Positions 16,939-25,661 of a DNA stretch of 64,000 nucleotides are shown here, one piece after another. Within the stretch, counting starts at the first letter, position 1. Each line of letters opens with the position of its first letter. The position numbers were made by a program, and so were the translations under genes. The notes under the pieces were generated by a model. It saw only the letters and a program-made list of their open reading frames with translations, was not told the DNA's origin and ran no database searches. This DNA comes from an uncultured Lachnospiraceae bacterium (GTDB lineage Bacteria > Bacillota > Clostridia > Lachnospirales > Lachnospiraceae), in contig CACZJZ010000011.1 of the NCBI GenBank assembly GCA_902781655.1, positions 22,428 to 86,427 of the forward strand. The letters run 5' to 3'.

Positions 16939-17856
16939 TTACTTCTGAATCAGAATATTATCACGAAATACCTTCTCAAGATTATCCAGTTCATCATCTG
17001 GAACGATAATATTTGCATAAGGTCCAGTCGGTGAGCAGTATCCCACATCAATTCCATAGATTCTCTTCATCAGTCCTTTAATGCAGGGCAGCTTACCATA
17101 TTTACTTTCGCCAAGGACTTCTGAAAGATCATTTGCTCTTACCTGAAGCTCATGGGCTTCTTTGACCTTCCCTTCCTTAACTAATTCAAAGATCTGGCGA
17201 TGATGATAGCAGGTAATCGCCTGAAGAGCTCCAATATTTCCATCCGCCCCGCTAAGCTGTGACTGAAATGCCATTTCATCAGCCCCTGTAACAATATTGA
17301 TTTGAGGAGCGTGCTTTTTCATTCTTTCCAGAGTAAAGAAATCAGTATCTGTGAATTTGATTCCGCTGAATGTCGGAACTTCTTTCATGTCACTAAGAAG
17401 TTCAGACGGGCTCATCTCTCTCCCGTTGGTGAGTGTACGTCCATGGTCAACCCAATAAATATAGAAAGGAATATTTGGAGCAGCTTCTGAGATTTTCTTA
17501 AAATAATCAATGTTTTCCTGAAGTGAGGCTTCTCGCGAAATTCCTACACTGGAAACTGCATATGCCCCAAGCTCCGCAGCATGTCGTGCAAGTTCAACTG
17601 AATCATCCAGATTCTTATTGTATCCAACATGAACAATGACTTTTATCTTATTTTCTGCAGCCTTTAAAACAGCCTCAGCCCACGTTTTCCTTTTTTCTAC
17701 GTCTAGTGCCCATCCTTCGCCTGTCCATCCGAGCATATAAACAGCTTCCGCGCCTTGCTTTGTGTAAAGATCTATCAGCGATTCTGCCAGCTCCGTTCTG
17801 ATTCCTCCATCTATGTCCTGAGGAGTTACTAATGCAGGCATTGCACCGTTAATCAT
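16939..17856 (-). CDS. Dihydrodipicolinate synthase / N-acetylneuraminate lyase family protein (first paralogue)
   Basis: A class I aldolase of the DapA/NanA TIM-barrel family, 305 residues. The pyruvate-binding loop is GWTGEG (in place of GTTGE/GSTGEG), the Tyr is in FYIYWVDHG and the Schiff-base Lys in SGIKFTDTD. Such enzymes cleave or form a carbon-carbon bond between pyruvate and an aldehyde. In this setting, between an ABC importer and an aldo/keto reductase, a catabolic 2-keto-3-deoxy-acid or sialic-acid-like substrate is more likely than lysine synthesis. It differs clearly from the second copy at 21220-22110. Confidence 0.85.
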   Translation of the reverse strand: MINGAMPALVTPQDIDGGIRTELAESLIDLYTKQGAEAVYMLGWTGEGWALDVEKRKTWAEAVLKAAENKIKVIVHVGYNKNLDDSVELARHAAELGAYAVSSVGISREASLQENIDYFKKISEAAPNIPFYIYWVDHGRTLTNGREMSPSELLSDMKEVPTFSGIKFTDTDFFTLERMKKHAPQINIVTGADEMAFQSQLSGADGNIGALQAITCYHHRQIFELVKEGKVKEAHELQVRANDLSEVLGESKYGKLPCIKGLMKRIYGIDVGYCSPTGPYANIIVPDDELDNLEKVFRDNILIQK

Positions 17857-17904
17857 TTAAAGTACCTTCTTTCTCTGTTTGAATATTTGATAAAGCCAAA
17901 AGTA

Positions 17905-18732
17905 TTACTGCTTCATACCGGATACCGCAATACTTGCGACAATATTCTTCTGAAGGAACAGAAAAACAATTGTAAGCGGTATTGCACTCAGAACAGCCAC
18001 AGCCATTCTCGGTCCATAATAAACACTGTTCTGCTGAGCGTTGAAGAAAGCCACACCTACCGAAATAACCTGCTTTTTCAGATCCCGTATTACAACAAGC
18101 GGCCATAGATATGAATTCCACTGTGCTATAAACTGTAGAATGCAAAGAGTGGCAATAATGGGTTTTGATAAGGGCAGAATGATCGAGAAAAATCCTCTCC
18201 ACACCCCACCACCGTCAAGATAAACTGACTCCAGCAACGAATCGGGTATGCTGGCAATATTTTGCCTGGCAAAAAAAGCGCCATATGCATATGCAAATTG
18301 CCCAAGAATCAGTGGCCAATACGTATTTAATAAGCCCCAGTCACGGTACTCAATGTAAAGAGGGACCATTCGTGACTCAAAAGGAACCATCATAACGGCC
18401 AGCATCAAGATATAGATGATCTTCTTTCCATGGAATTTTCCTTTTGCAAATGCGAAACCACACATCATAGCAAAGAAAACAGATATCAGTGTATTCACCG
18501 CTGCCAAGAACAAGGTATTAAAATAATACCTTCCAATATCAATTATTTTGGCTGCCGCAGTGTAATTAAAAGTTGAAAATTCATGCGGCCACCAGGAAAA
18601 TTCCGGTAGCTGTGTCGTCGCTGTTCTGTCAAACGACAATACGATTGTCCACCAAATCGGTACAAGAACGATAGCAAGAATAACTCCAAGAATTACTATC
18701 GTTGCCACTTTTCCTATTTTCTGTGATTTCAT
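17905..18732 (-). CDS. ABC sugar transporter permease, MalG type
   Basis: An inner-membrane permease of 275 residues with six predicted helices (first at about 9-32). The EAA-loop with its conserved Gly is in SLLESVYLDGGGVWRGFFSIILPLSKP. It belongs to the carbohydrate uptake (CUT1) group and pairs with the permease encoded just upstream. A TTG at 18738 overlaps the stop of that gene; the ATG at 18732, two bases past the stop, is preferred here but the choice is open. No ATPase gene is in the cluster, so a shared MsmK-type ATPase elsewhere is expected, as is common for CUT1 systems in Firmicutes. Confidence 0.9.
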   Translation of the reverse strand: MKSQKIGKVATIVILGVILAIVLVPIWWTIVLSFDRTATTQLPEFSWWPHEFSTFNYTAAAKIIDIGRYYFNTLFLAAVNTLISVFFAMMCGFAFAKGKFHGKKIIYILMLAVMMVPFESRMVPLYIEYRDWGLLNTYWPLILGQFAYAYGAFFARQNIASIPDSLLESVYLDGGGVWRGFFSIILPLSKPIIATLCILQFIAQWNSYLWPLVVIRDLKKQVISVGVAFFNAQQNSVYYGPRMAVAVLSAIPLTIVFLFLQKNIVASIAVSGMKQ

Positions 18733-18734
18733 AA

Positions 18735-19649
18735 TCAATTATTCTCAACATCCATGAAACCGGTAAGTTTTACATTTGCCAATGTAAAAACAAATACCAA
18801 AGCAAAGAGGATCATAGAACCGGCTGACGAAAGGCCAAAATTCGGAGTTTCAAAACTGTATTGATAAATATACATGAGAATTGTCTGGAGGCTGCCGCTT
18901 GGGATTCCCGCCGAACTGTTTCCTCCTAAGATATAAAGGTCTGTAAATCTGGAAAGTCCATTGATTACGCCGGTGACAAAAAGAAATGTAAAGCAATCCT
19001 TCATGAGCGGCATCGTGATTCTTGTTATTTTATGAAATGAGTTTGCGCCATCAACAGATGCAGCCTCGTAAAGCTCAGTCGGAATCGCCTGCAAACTCGC
19101 AAGATTGATCAGCATTGCGTAACCTGAACTCTGCCAGATCCAAAGAATCGTTGCTCCGAGCTTGGCATACTTAACATCTGATATCCATCCAATGGTTATT
19201 TCTCGATGCAGAATTGCAGAAAGAAATGTATTTAACAGACCTCCATGCCCTTGCAGTACAGCCTGAAACATAAGAATGACGCTTACGCCTGTGATAATGT
19301 TCGGAAGATAATAACCGATCCGAAAGAAACTCTGTATCTTTGTTCTGCCGAAACTATTGATTGCAACAGCCAGAAGAAAGCCTATTGGAATCGTAATGAG
19401 GCTTAAAAGAGTCAGAATGACCGTATTCAAAATTGACTTCAAAAACTGGCTCTGTCCAAACAGAGTCCGGTAATTTTTAAGACCGCAGAACTTTTCGCCA
19501 TATCCCACAATTGAAACGTCATACAGACTATATTGAACCGTTCTGAACATTGGAATGTATACGAAGAGAATCAGAGCGATCACACTCACTATGACGAACG
19601 GATACCATCTCAGTTCTTTTTTTAACTTCACAAATTTGGATGCGTTCAT
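18735..19649 (-). CDS. ABC sugar transporter permease, MalF type
   Basis: A 304-residue permease with about six transmembrane helices. The EAA motif appears as ELYEAASVDGANSFHKITRITMPLMKD. N-terminal basic residues precede the first helix (YPFVIVSVIALILFVYIPMF). Together with the MalG-type protein it would form the translocation channel of a CUT1 importer, fed by the binding protein encoded upstream. Confidence 0.92.
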   Translation of the reverse strand: MNASKFVKLKKELRWYPFVIVSVIALILFVYIPMFRTVQYSLYDVSIVGYGEKFCGLKNYRTLFGQSQFLKSILNTVILTLLSLITIPIGFLLAVAINSFGRTKIQSFFRIGYYLPNIITGVSVILMFQAVLQGHGGLLNTFLSAILHREITIGWISDVKYAKLGATILWIWQSSGYAMLINLASLQAIPTELYEAASVDGANSFHKITRITMPLMKDCFTFLFVTGVINGLSRFTDLYILGGNSSAGIPSGSLQTILMYIYQYSFETPNFGLSSAGSMILFALVFVFTLANVKLTGFMDVENN

Positions 19650-19714
19650 ATTGTTCTCTCATGTTTCTCCTCGCAGAAACTATGGCTTCCGCGAGGAGAA
19701 ATTCTCAATGTCAT

Positions 19715-21178
19715 TTACTGTGTATTCAGATACTCTTCGATCGTTGACTGCATCGTCTGTGCTGCTTCTTCGGCAGTTGTTGTATCATTGACCAGATCAT
19801 GCGTAACTACTCCGAGTGTTGCCGGAACAGGTCCAAAACTTACGTTGTTGTAATATTCTGTTGTTGAGTTGGAGAAGTCATCTGGAAGTGCCTTCAGTGC
19901 GGTAATAACCGGCTCTGCCTTGTCTCCCATCGCTTCTGTAACATTATCCAGCCCGCTTGTTGCATTGGGGAACTGTGTGCAATCAATGAACCACTGTACG
20001 CAAGTGGGATCGGTAACCAGGAATTTAATAAACTCCCATGCCCAGTCCTTGTGCTTACTGGTATTGCAAATCGCTATATTGTTGCATCCTTTGAATATAG
20101 ACGGATCTCCTTTGTGTTCCCCTTCTTCAATGACCGGCATCGGAAGGAAAAGATAGCGGTCTGATACACCGGCGGTTTCTGTTTCCTCGTAATGCGTATA
20201 TGAATTTTGGCAATACCGAATTGCGGTATCATTATCAGCTGTAAGCGCATAGGAAATATTCACGCCTTCCTTTACTTCCGGGCTGCAATACTGACCAAGG
20301 TCCTGAATCATCTGAAACACCTTTACAGATTTATCAGATGTATAATCTACCGTGCTGTCTTCTACAGTCTTCCCATAAGTAAATACTTTTGCATCATATG
20401 CCGTGGCAATTAACTGAAAATTGGTGTAAAGATTATTTGCATTATCCATGCTGTCAATCTGTACGCCATAGGTTTGCTTACCAGTTACCGGATCTGTCCC
20501 CGTTGTTTTCTTGGCTATTTCGAGCAGATCTTCCCAAGTCCAGTTTTTATCTGGAAGATCAACTCCATAATCCTTCAGAATCTGAGTATCTATATAAGCG
20601 ATTTCAGGATTCAGTGTATAAGGAATACCTGTTGTCGTCGGAATCGAAAGATCGTTATAATCGGTGGTTCGCCTTGTCTCTGTTGTATAGATTTGAGAAG
20701 CAAAGTCGGGTTCAGAAGCAAGATAATCATCGAGCGGCTCAACAAGAGAAGTAAGGGTCGCGCCATGCAGAATAATATCAAGGTCTCCGCTGAGTGCTGC
20801 TGTCTGTACCGCCGACTGCCAGCTGTCCCAAGGAGCTCCTTCGATATCCAGAGTTACATTCGGATGAAGCTCATTCCAACGATCCACAATCACGTTGTAA
20901 CCAGGAGTTTCAAGCCCCGTTACCATATCGACCGCGCCTGTCTCTCCTTGAGATGAAAGAAGGCCTGGACCGTAAATTTTCAACGTGAATTTTTCATTTT
21001 CATCAAGAGCAGCTGCCGTCGTCCCCTCATTGCTCTCTGTACTTTCACTGACAGCAGAGGAAACACCTGCTGCATCGCTCTGCGATGAAGAAGTTTCTGA
21101 AGAGCTGCTTCCGCATCCCGACAGAGCCATCGCCGACATTGTTCCCGCAAGGATAAAAGCAACGATTTTCTTATTCAT
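19715..21178 (-). CDS. ABC sugar transporter substrate-binding lipoprotein
   Basis: Extracellular solute-binding protein, family 1, 487 residues. The signal peptide ends in the lipobox LSGC with Cys22, then a Ser/Glu/Thr-rich tether to about residue 60. The mature part has the family 1 pattern, including GVDLPDKNWTWEDLLEIAKKTT and a late KDWAWEFIKFLVTDP signature. The bound sugar cannot be deduced. It is the second gene of the operon, 41 bases after the lyase paralogue. Confidence 0.92.
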   Translation of the reverse strand: MNKKIVAFILAGTMSAMALSGCGSSSSETSSSQSDAAGVSSAVSESTESNEGTTAAALDENEKFTLKIYGPGLLSSQGETGAVDMVTGLETPGYNVIVDRWNELHPNVTLDIEGAPWDSWQSAVQTAALSGDLDIILHGATLTSLVEPLDDYLASEPDFASQIYTTETRRTTDYNDLSIPTTTGIPYTLNPEIAYIDTQILKDYGVDLPDKNWTWEDLLEIAKKTTGTDPVTGKQTYGVQIDSMDNANNLYTNFQLIATAYDAKVFTYGKTVEDSTVDYTSDKSVKVFQMIQDLGQYCSPEVKEGVNISYALTADNDTAIRYCQNSYTHYEETETAGVSDRYLFLPMPVIEEGEHKGDPSIFKGCNNIAICNTSKHKDWAWEFIKFLVTDPTCVQWFIDCTQFPNATSGLDNVTEAMGDKAEPVITALKALPDDFSNSTTEYYNNVSFGPVPATLGVVTHDLVNDTTTAEEAAQTMQSTIEEYLNTQ

Positions 21179-21219
21179 TTTTTTCCTCCCATTTTATGAA
21201 TGATAAATATATACCTGAG

Positions 21220-22110
21220 TCAGCAATTATTTAATTGCTTAAAGAGTTCTGTTTTTTCCGCTTCTGTAAGCCTTATTCGCGGAGATCTGACATTGTCTGA
21301 CCGGATTACTTTTCTCTTTACAAGAACTGATTTGCAGCACTGAACTTCCTTCACAGCTATCAATGTAGCCAGCTCTCCAACTTTCTTCTGAAGATTCTGG
21401 CATTTCTTGATATCTCCAGATTCAAATGTTTTCATGAGATCTTTGATTTCAGATGCAAAAATATTACAAGTACCTGAAACGATTCCATTTACGCCTGCGG
21501 CAAGAGCCGGCAGTAACATTTGAGCTGGTGCAACAAGAACATGGAAACTTCCATTTCGGATTTTCATAAATTGCATCAGCGTGAGAACATCCCCGACGCT
21601 ATACTTGATGCCCCTGACATTCGGAAACGACTCAGCTATTCCGGAAACGGTCTCAAAGCTAAGCTGATTTGCAGCGCAGAACGGGATACCGTAAAGGTAT
21701 ACCGGTACATTCTCAGGAACTACAGCGAGAATATCGCTGTAATACCGAAACATCTCATCCTCGCTCATGTGATAATAAATCGGGGTAAGGATTCCCAGCC
21801 CGTCTGCTCCATCTGAAATTGCTTCTTCAGCCAGTTGCCTGGAAATTCTTGTATTGCATCCCCCGACCTGAGCAAAAACCGGCACCTTATGGTTTGCAGC
21901 TTTAATTGTTGTGCGGACTACCTTTATTCTTTCTTCCGGTGTCAGATAAATCGTCTCTCCTGTTGTCCCGCAGGGATATAACGTATCTGCCCCTTCTTTG
22001 ATGAGGTATTCGGTCAGATTTTCCAGTGAATTATAGTCAACATCCTCTTCCTCCGTCATGGGTGTAACCATAGGTACGCATACACCTTTCATTTCACATT
22101 TAAATTCCAT
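21220..22110 (-). CDS. Dihydrodipicolinate synthase / N-acetylneuraminate lyase family protein (second paralogue)
   Basis: A 296-residue TIM-barrel aldolase. It has the canonical loop CGTTGE (residues about 49-54), the Tyr in VYLYGIP and the Schiff-base Lys in RGIKYSVGD. It is the first gene after the promoter at 22211-22239, ahead of the binding protein and permeases. Its position in a LacI-linked sugar importer operon argues against a role in lysine synthesis and for a catabolic 2-keto acid aldolase. Confidence 0.85.
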   Translation of the reverse strand: MEFKCEMKGVCVPMVTPMTEEEDVDYNSLENLTEYLIKEGADTLYPCGTTGETIYLTPEERIKVVRTTIKAANHKVPVFAQVGGCNTRISRQLAEEAISDGADGLGILTPIYYHMSEDEMFRYYSDILAVVPENVPVYLYGIPFCAANQLSFETVSGIAESFPNVRGIKYSVGDVLTLMQFMKIRNGSFHVLVAPAQMLLPALAAGVNGIVSGTCNIFASEIKDLMKTFESGDIKKCQNLQKKVGELATLIAVKEVQCCKSVLVKRKVIRSDNVRSPRIRLTEAEKTELFKQLNNC

Positions 22111-22148
22111 GTTTCGCCATCTTTCATGTATATCATCTGTTTGTTGTA

Positions 22149-22356
22149 GTGTAATATTTCATATTATTTTTCGCTATAGCGCAGGCCCTAGGTGTGTTTC
22201 TGTATGCTTTATATTATATTCTGCGCTTCACATAGTCAATTCGCAAAAATTCATCAATTTATCCTACAAAATAGTACACTTTATACATGTATTAAAATTC
22301 ATATTTGTTACACATTCGTCTTGTAATAAGTGAATTTGTTGGTGTAATATAACATA
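22149..22356. promoter_or_regulatory. Regulatory region between the transporter operon and the LacI-type regulator
   Basis: The divergent gap holds several operator-like elements: the palindrome CGCTATAGCG (22172-22181), the palindrome ATACATGTAT (22283-22292), and a near-direct repeat GTGTAATAT[TT/AA]CATA at 22149-22163 and 22342-22356. The first palindrome lies just downstream of the operon promoter, a typical repressor position. Which of these the LacI-type protein binds is not known. Confidence 0.4.
22211..22239 (-). promoter_or_regulatory. Sigma-A-type promoter of the transporter operon
   Basis: Minus-strand TTGACT (22234-22239) and TAATAT (22211-22216) with a 17-base spacer; an overlapping TATAAT gives 15. 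It drives the lyase, transporter, second lyase and reductase genes. Confidence 0.7.
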
Positions 22357-22441
22357 CAGAGATACTCCTGATGTTGATCGACAGGATATGATTTCCTTTC
22401 AACCCTTAAGCTCTAAATCGCAAGATGGAAGAAGAATGACT

Positions 22442-23461
22442 ATGGCCAAAAACAGAATAACAATAAGAGATCTCGCTGGATTGTCTGATGTTTCAACAGC
22501 TACTGTCTCCCGTTATATTCACAGGAATGGTTATGTTTCAAAAGAAAACGCTGCAAAAATAGAGAGGGCAATTGCACAGACAGGGTACAACTCATCTCAG
22601 ACATCATCAGCATCTGCATCCGTTAATGTGATTAAGAATTCAAATGTTATAGCCGTTGTGGCTACGCCATCAAAAAGGCATACTTTCCTTCCGAGGCTCA
22701 CATATGCTCTGGCAATCTCCGCCGAGGCTCATGGCTTTCATACCATGAATATTGCCATGCAGCCTTCAAACAATTCAATCCAGCAGATAATCAATATCTG
22801 TATGTCTGAAAACGTTTGTGGCATTATTATTGCTGATTTTCAGGGAAGGGAATTATCTTCTGACAACAAAGAGCTCCTGCTTCATTGTGGAGCTCCTGTT
22901 GTCATGGTTGAGAGAGGATTATGTTCTGAGCTCAACAGTGTAAAAATAGATACAAAGCATGGCATCTACATGTCTACAAAGCATTTGATCGAGACTGGTA
23001 GGAAAAATATTCATTATTTCACCGCTCCTTTGTCCAGCAAAGTTGAAGAAGACAGGCTTGCCGGGTTCAAAGAAGCTCTTGCTGAAGAAGGAAATTATTC
23101 CGAATCTGCTGTGCATATCTGTGATTCTATGGATGCCGATTCCTGTTATTCCTGCCTCGAACAGGTTTTCAGTAAAAAAGATATTCCAGATGGAATTGTG
23201 ACGTGGTCTGACGTCTACGCCGTTACCGCTTTACGATTTATGTATGATCATAAAATAAGTGTGCCTTCCGAGGCTGCGATCATCGGTTATGATGATTTTC
23301 TGGCGCCCTATGCCGTTCCACCTCTCAGCAGTATTCATACTCCTATTGAGGAAATGGCTGATTCGACAATAAACCTGATAAGACATGATCTTGAAAGTTC
23401 AGAGTTCTATGCTCAGACAGTCTCTTTCTCTCCCAAGCTGATATTGCGTCAGACAACATAG
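22442..23461 (+). CDS. LacI-family transcriptional regulator
   Basis: A 339-residue repressor. The N-terminal helix-turn-helix and hinge is ITIRDLAGLSDVSTATVSRYIHRN, typical of LacI/GalR proteins, followed by a periplasmic-binding-protein-like effector domain (closing segments IIGYDDFLAPY and LSSIHTPIEEMA). The frame opens at 22388, but GGAAGAAG at 22427-22434 is spaced for the ATG at 22442, where homology begins. It is divergent from the transporter operon and is the obvious local regulator, probably responding to the imported sugar or a phosphorylated derivative. Confidence 0.92.
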   Translation: MAKNRITIRDLAGLSDVSTATVSRYIHRNGYVSKENAAKIERAIAQTGYNSSQTSSASASVNVIKNSNVIAVVATPSKRHTFLPRLTYALAISAEAHGFHTMNIAMQPSNNSIQQIINICMSENVCGIIIADFQGRELSSDNKELLLHCGAPVVMVERGLCSELNSVKIDTKHGIYMSTKHLIETGRKNIHYFTAPLSSKVEEDRLAGFKEALAEEGNYSESAVHICDSMDADSCYSCLEQVFSKKDIPDGIVTWSDVYAVTALRFMYDHKISVPSEAAIIGYDDFLAPYAVPPLSSIHTPIEEMADSTINLIRHDLESSEFYAQTVSFSPKLILRQTT

Positions 23462-23485
23462 TATCGAAAATTATTTCACAAGAGA

Positions 23486-24293
23486 TCACTCGCACCAGCT
23501 CTCCAGAATTTTCTTCACGGAGCGCTGCATCTCACGGTGAAAATCGGACCGGAATTTACGATTCGCTGTATCGAGAATTCGCGCATCAACCGCGCTGTCG
23601 GTGATTTCAACCGTTCCTCTATTCAATATCCGTCTGCCTTCCGGTGCGTCCTCCACTTCCTTCTCCATCAGGCACCTCAGTCCATCCCCTGCGCTGTCTG
23701 CATCCGGCTTCGGGTACGTGTCCACGGAGACAATGTCCCCGATGGAAAGGCGTGCCGGTTTACGCCGTGCCTTCTGCTGCTCCGTCAGATGTCCCATCAC
23801 CAGCATAACGCATGGGACTGAATATTTCGGAAGATGCAGCAGTTCCCAGTTCGCCTCATAGTTTTCCAGAATGTCGCCGATATAGCAGGATCCTATTCCG
23901 AGCGACTGTGCAGCGACAACCGCATTTTGCGCTGCAATGATACAGTCCTGCATCGCAAGAAACAAATTCGCCTCGAAAACCGGATCCGTCTTAATACCTT
24001 CCGCGTCAAACAACGTTCTCCATATCTGAAAATCCGCTGTAAAAAAAAGTACCAGAGGAGCCTTTGCGATAAATGGCTGATGATCACATCTCTCTGCCAG
24101 GATTTTCTGCCTGCGACTGCACCTCAATAATGTGATACAGTTGCAGCTCCCCCGCCGTCGGAGCCTGAATGGCAGACTCCAGAATCAGCCGCCGATCCTC
24201 TTCACAGACCGGTTCGTCCGTAAAAAACCGTACGGACTTTCTTTCAAATATTTTACGAAATATTTTCAGTTTTGTCGGAGGAGCGATTCGCAT
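23486..24293 (-). pseudogene. Nitroreductase-family gene with a frameshift
   Basis: The first part (24293 down to about 24105) reads FERKSVRFFTDEPVCEEDRRLILESAIQAPTAG, the FMN-binding start of a nitroreductase. It then runs out of frame to a stop at 24084. The rest continues in another frame with LAERCDHQPFIAKAPLVLFF and QNAVVAAQSLGIGSCYIGDILEN, the typical middle of the same family. Adding one A to the AAAA run (plus strand TTTT at 24103-24106) joins the two into a protein of about 270 residues. It is a one-base deletion in a homopolymer: a real pseudogene, a phase-variable site, or a sequencing error. Confidence 0.8.
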
Positions 24294-24451
24294 TGCTTCC
24301 TATGCCGCCGGCTTCTGCATCTCGCGGCAGGGAGTGTGCGAGGCACTGATTGACAGAGCATCGCTTGAAACATACATACAGAGAAACGAACCTGACCTGC
24401 TGGGTCTGTAGATGCATCTTGAATACGTCTATGATTTTCCTGTCAACAGGA

Positions 24452-25492
24452 TCACCGCCGGCATTCTCCGGCGATAGACGTTTTCTGGCAACAAAGCTGA
24501 GGCGGAATCCTCCGGCACAGGGCAAAGAAATTATCCACCGCAATCTGGTATCCGGTGAGCGAGTTTGTCTTGAGGATATCGCGGAGCGCGCGCTCCGCGG
24601 TCTGTCTGCTGCCATCCTTTCCGACAAAGCCGGTGCCAAGATAGGTCCACATCTCCTTCATTTTATGGAGGATGTTGAGATCCCCGCCGTCGATTGCGGC
24701 GCGATAATTCTGATACAGCGCGTCAGTGAAGGAACGGCACTCTGCCTCCGTCAGCGCGGATCCGCCCTGCAGCTCTCGGAAAAGGGCCGGGTCGGCAAGA
24801 AGACCTCGTCCGATCATGATTCCCTTCAGCTTTGGGTATCGGTCTGCGGGAAATTCCCGCATCAGGGCGCGGCAGTCCTCCGCACTGTGAAGATCGCCGT
24901 TGTAGCAGACCGGGTTCACGCTTTCCTCAAGCATCTTCCGGAAGACATCCCGGTGCGGCGTGCCTTTGTAATATTCCTTCCGCGTGCGGGGATGAATGAT
25001 CACCTCAGAGAGAGGATAACGGTTATAGATCCGGAGCAGTCCTTCTGCCTCGGAAGGATTGTGATACCCAATTCTTGTTTTAACAGAAATGCGGACGCGG
25101 GAGTTCTGCTTCTGAAGCAGGGCGAAGGTCTCGTTGAAAAAGCGGTCCAGCGCATCAGGGTTTTCCAGAAAACCCGAACCCTTCTTCCTGTTCACCACCT
25201 GTGAAGCCGGACATCCCAGATTCAGATCAACCTCCTGATATCCGCGCTCTTCGAGATAGAGGATTGCCCAGACAAACTCATCCGCCCTGTTCGTCATGAT
25301 CTGCGGCACAAGCATAATTCCCTGATTATGCTCCAGCGCGATCTCTGCCTTCTCCCGGCTCTGAAAGGACAGGTTCTGATTCGCGGAGAGAAATGGCGTA
25401 TAGTATCGCGCAGCGCCGCCGAAAAAGGTATGATGGAGTTGTCTGAAGTACCAGGTAGTCAGCCCCTCCATCGGGGCAAATTCATACAGCAT
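24452..25492 (-). CDS. dus: tRNA-dihydrouridine synthase
   Basis: Reduces uridines in the tRNA D-loop with FMN and NADPH. The 346-residue protein starts with the APMEG FMN loop, has the catalytic Cys94 in NLGCPAS, the KTRIGY and HPRTRKEYYKG motifs, NGDLHS and the FMN phosphate site IGRGLLADP. It is of the short DusC/DusB-like Firmicutes type. It probably has its own promoter in the 25493-25660 gap. Confidence 0.93.
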   Translation of the reverse strand: MLYEFAPMEGLTTWYFRQLHHTFFGGAARYYTPFLSANQNLSFQSREKAEIALEHNQGIMLVPQIMTNRADEFVWAILYLEERGYQEVDLNLGCPASQVVNRKKGSGFLENPDALDRFFNETFALLQKQNSRVRISVKTRIGYHNPSEAEGLLRIYNRYPLSEVIIHPRTRKEYYKGTPHRDVFRKMLEESVNPVCYNGDLHSAEDCRALMREFPADRYPKLKGIMIGRGLLADPALFRELQGGSALTEAECRSFTDALYQNYRAAIDGGDLNILHKMKEMWTYLGTGFVGKDGSRQTAERALRDILKTNSLTGYQIAVDNFFALCRRIPPQLCCQKTSIAGECRR

Positions 25493-25560
25493 GATAGGAT
25501 CCTTCCTGAAGCTGACGCCAATGTCCCGATATGAAAACGGGCATCCGGACGTTTCTTTCT

Positions 25561-25587
25561 CCTATATCGCATGAAACACGATATAGG
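25561..25587. promoter_or_regulatory. Perfect nine-base dyad between dus and the nucleoside hydrolase
   Basis: CCTATATCG (25561-25569) and CGATATAGG (25579-25587) flank a nine-base spacer in the divergent gap. It could be an operator for either gene or an mRNA hairpin. No regulator gene is adjacent. Confidence 0.45.
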
Positions 25588-25661
25588 TGTGAAAATGATG
25601 GAAAGCAATACCGGCGCAGCACACCGGAAGGATTGTACCATGGAACAGGAGAGAACACAGG

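Noticed and set aside
17849-18202. Minus-strand open frame overlapping the permease
   Set aside because: It is an out-of-frame shadow of the MalG-type permease gene.
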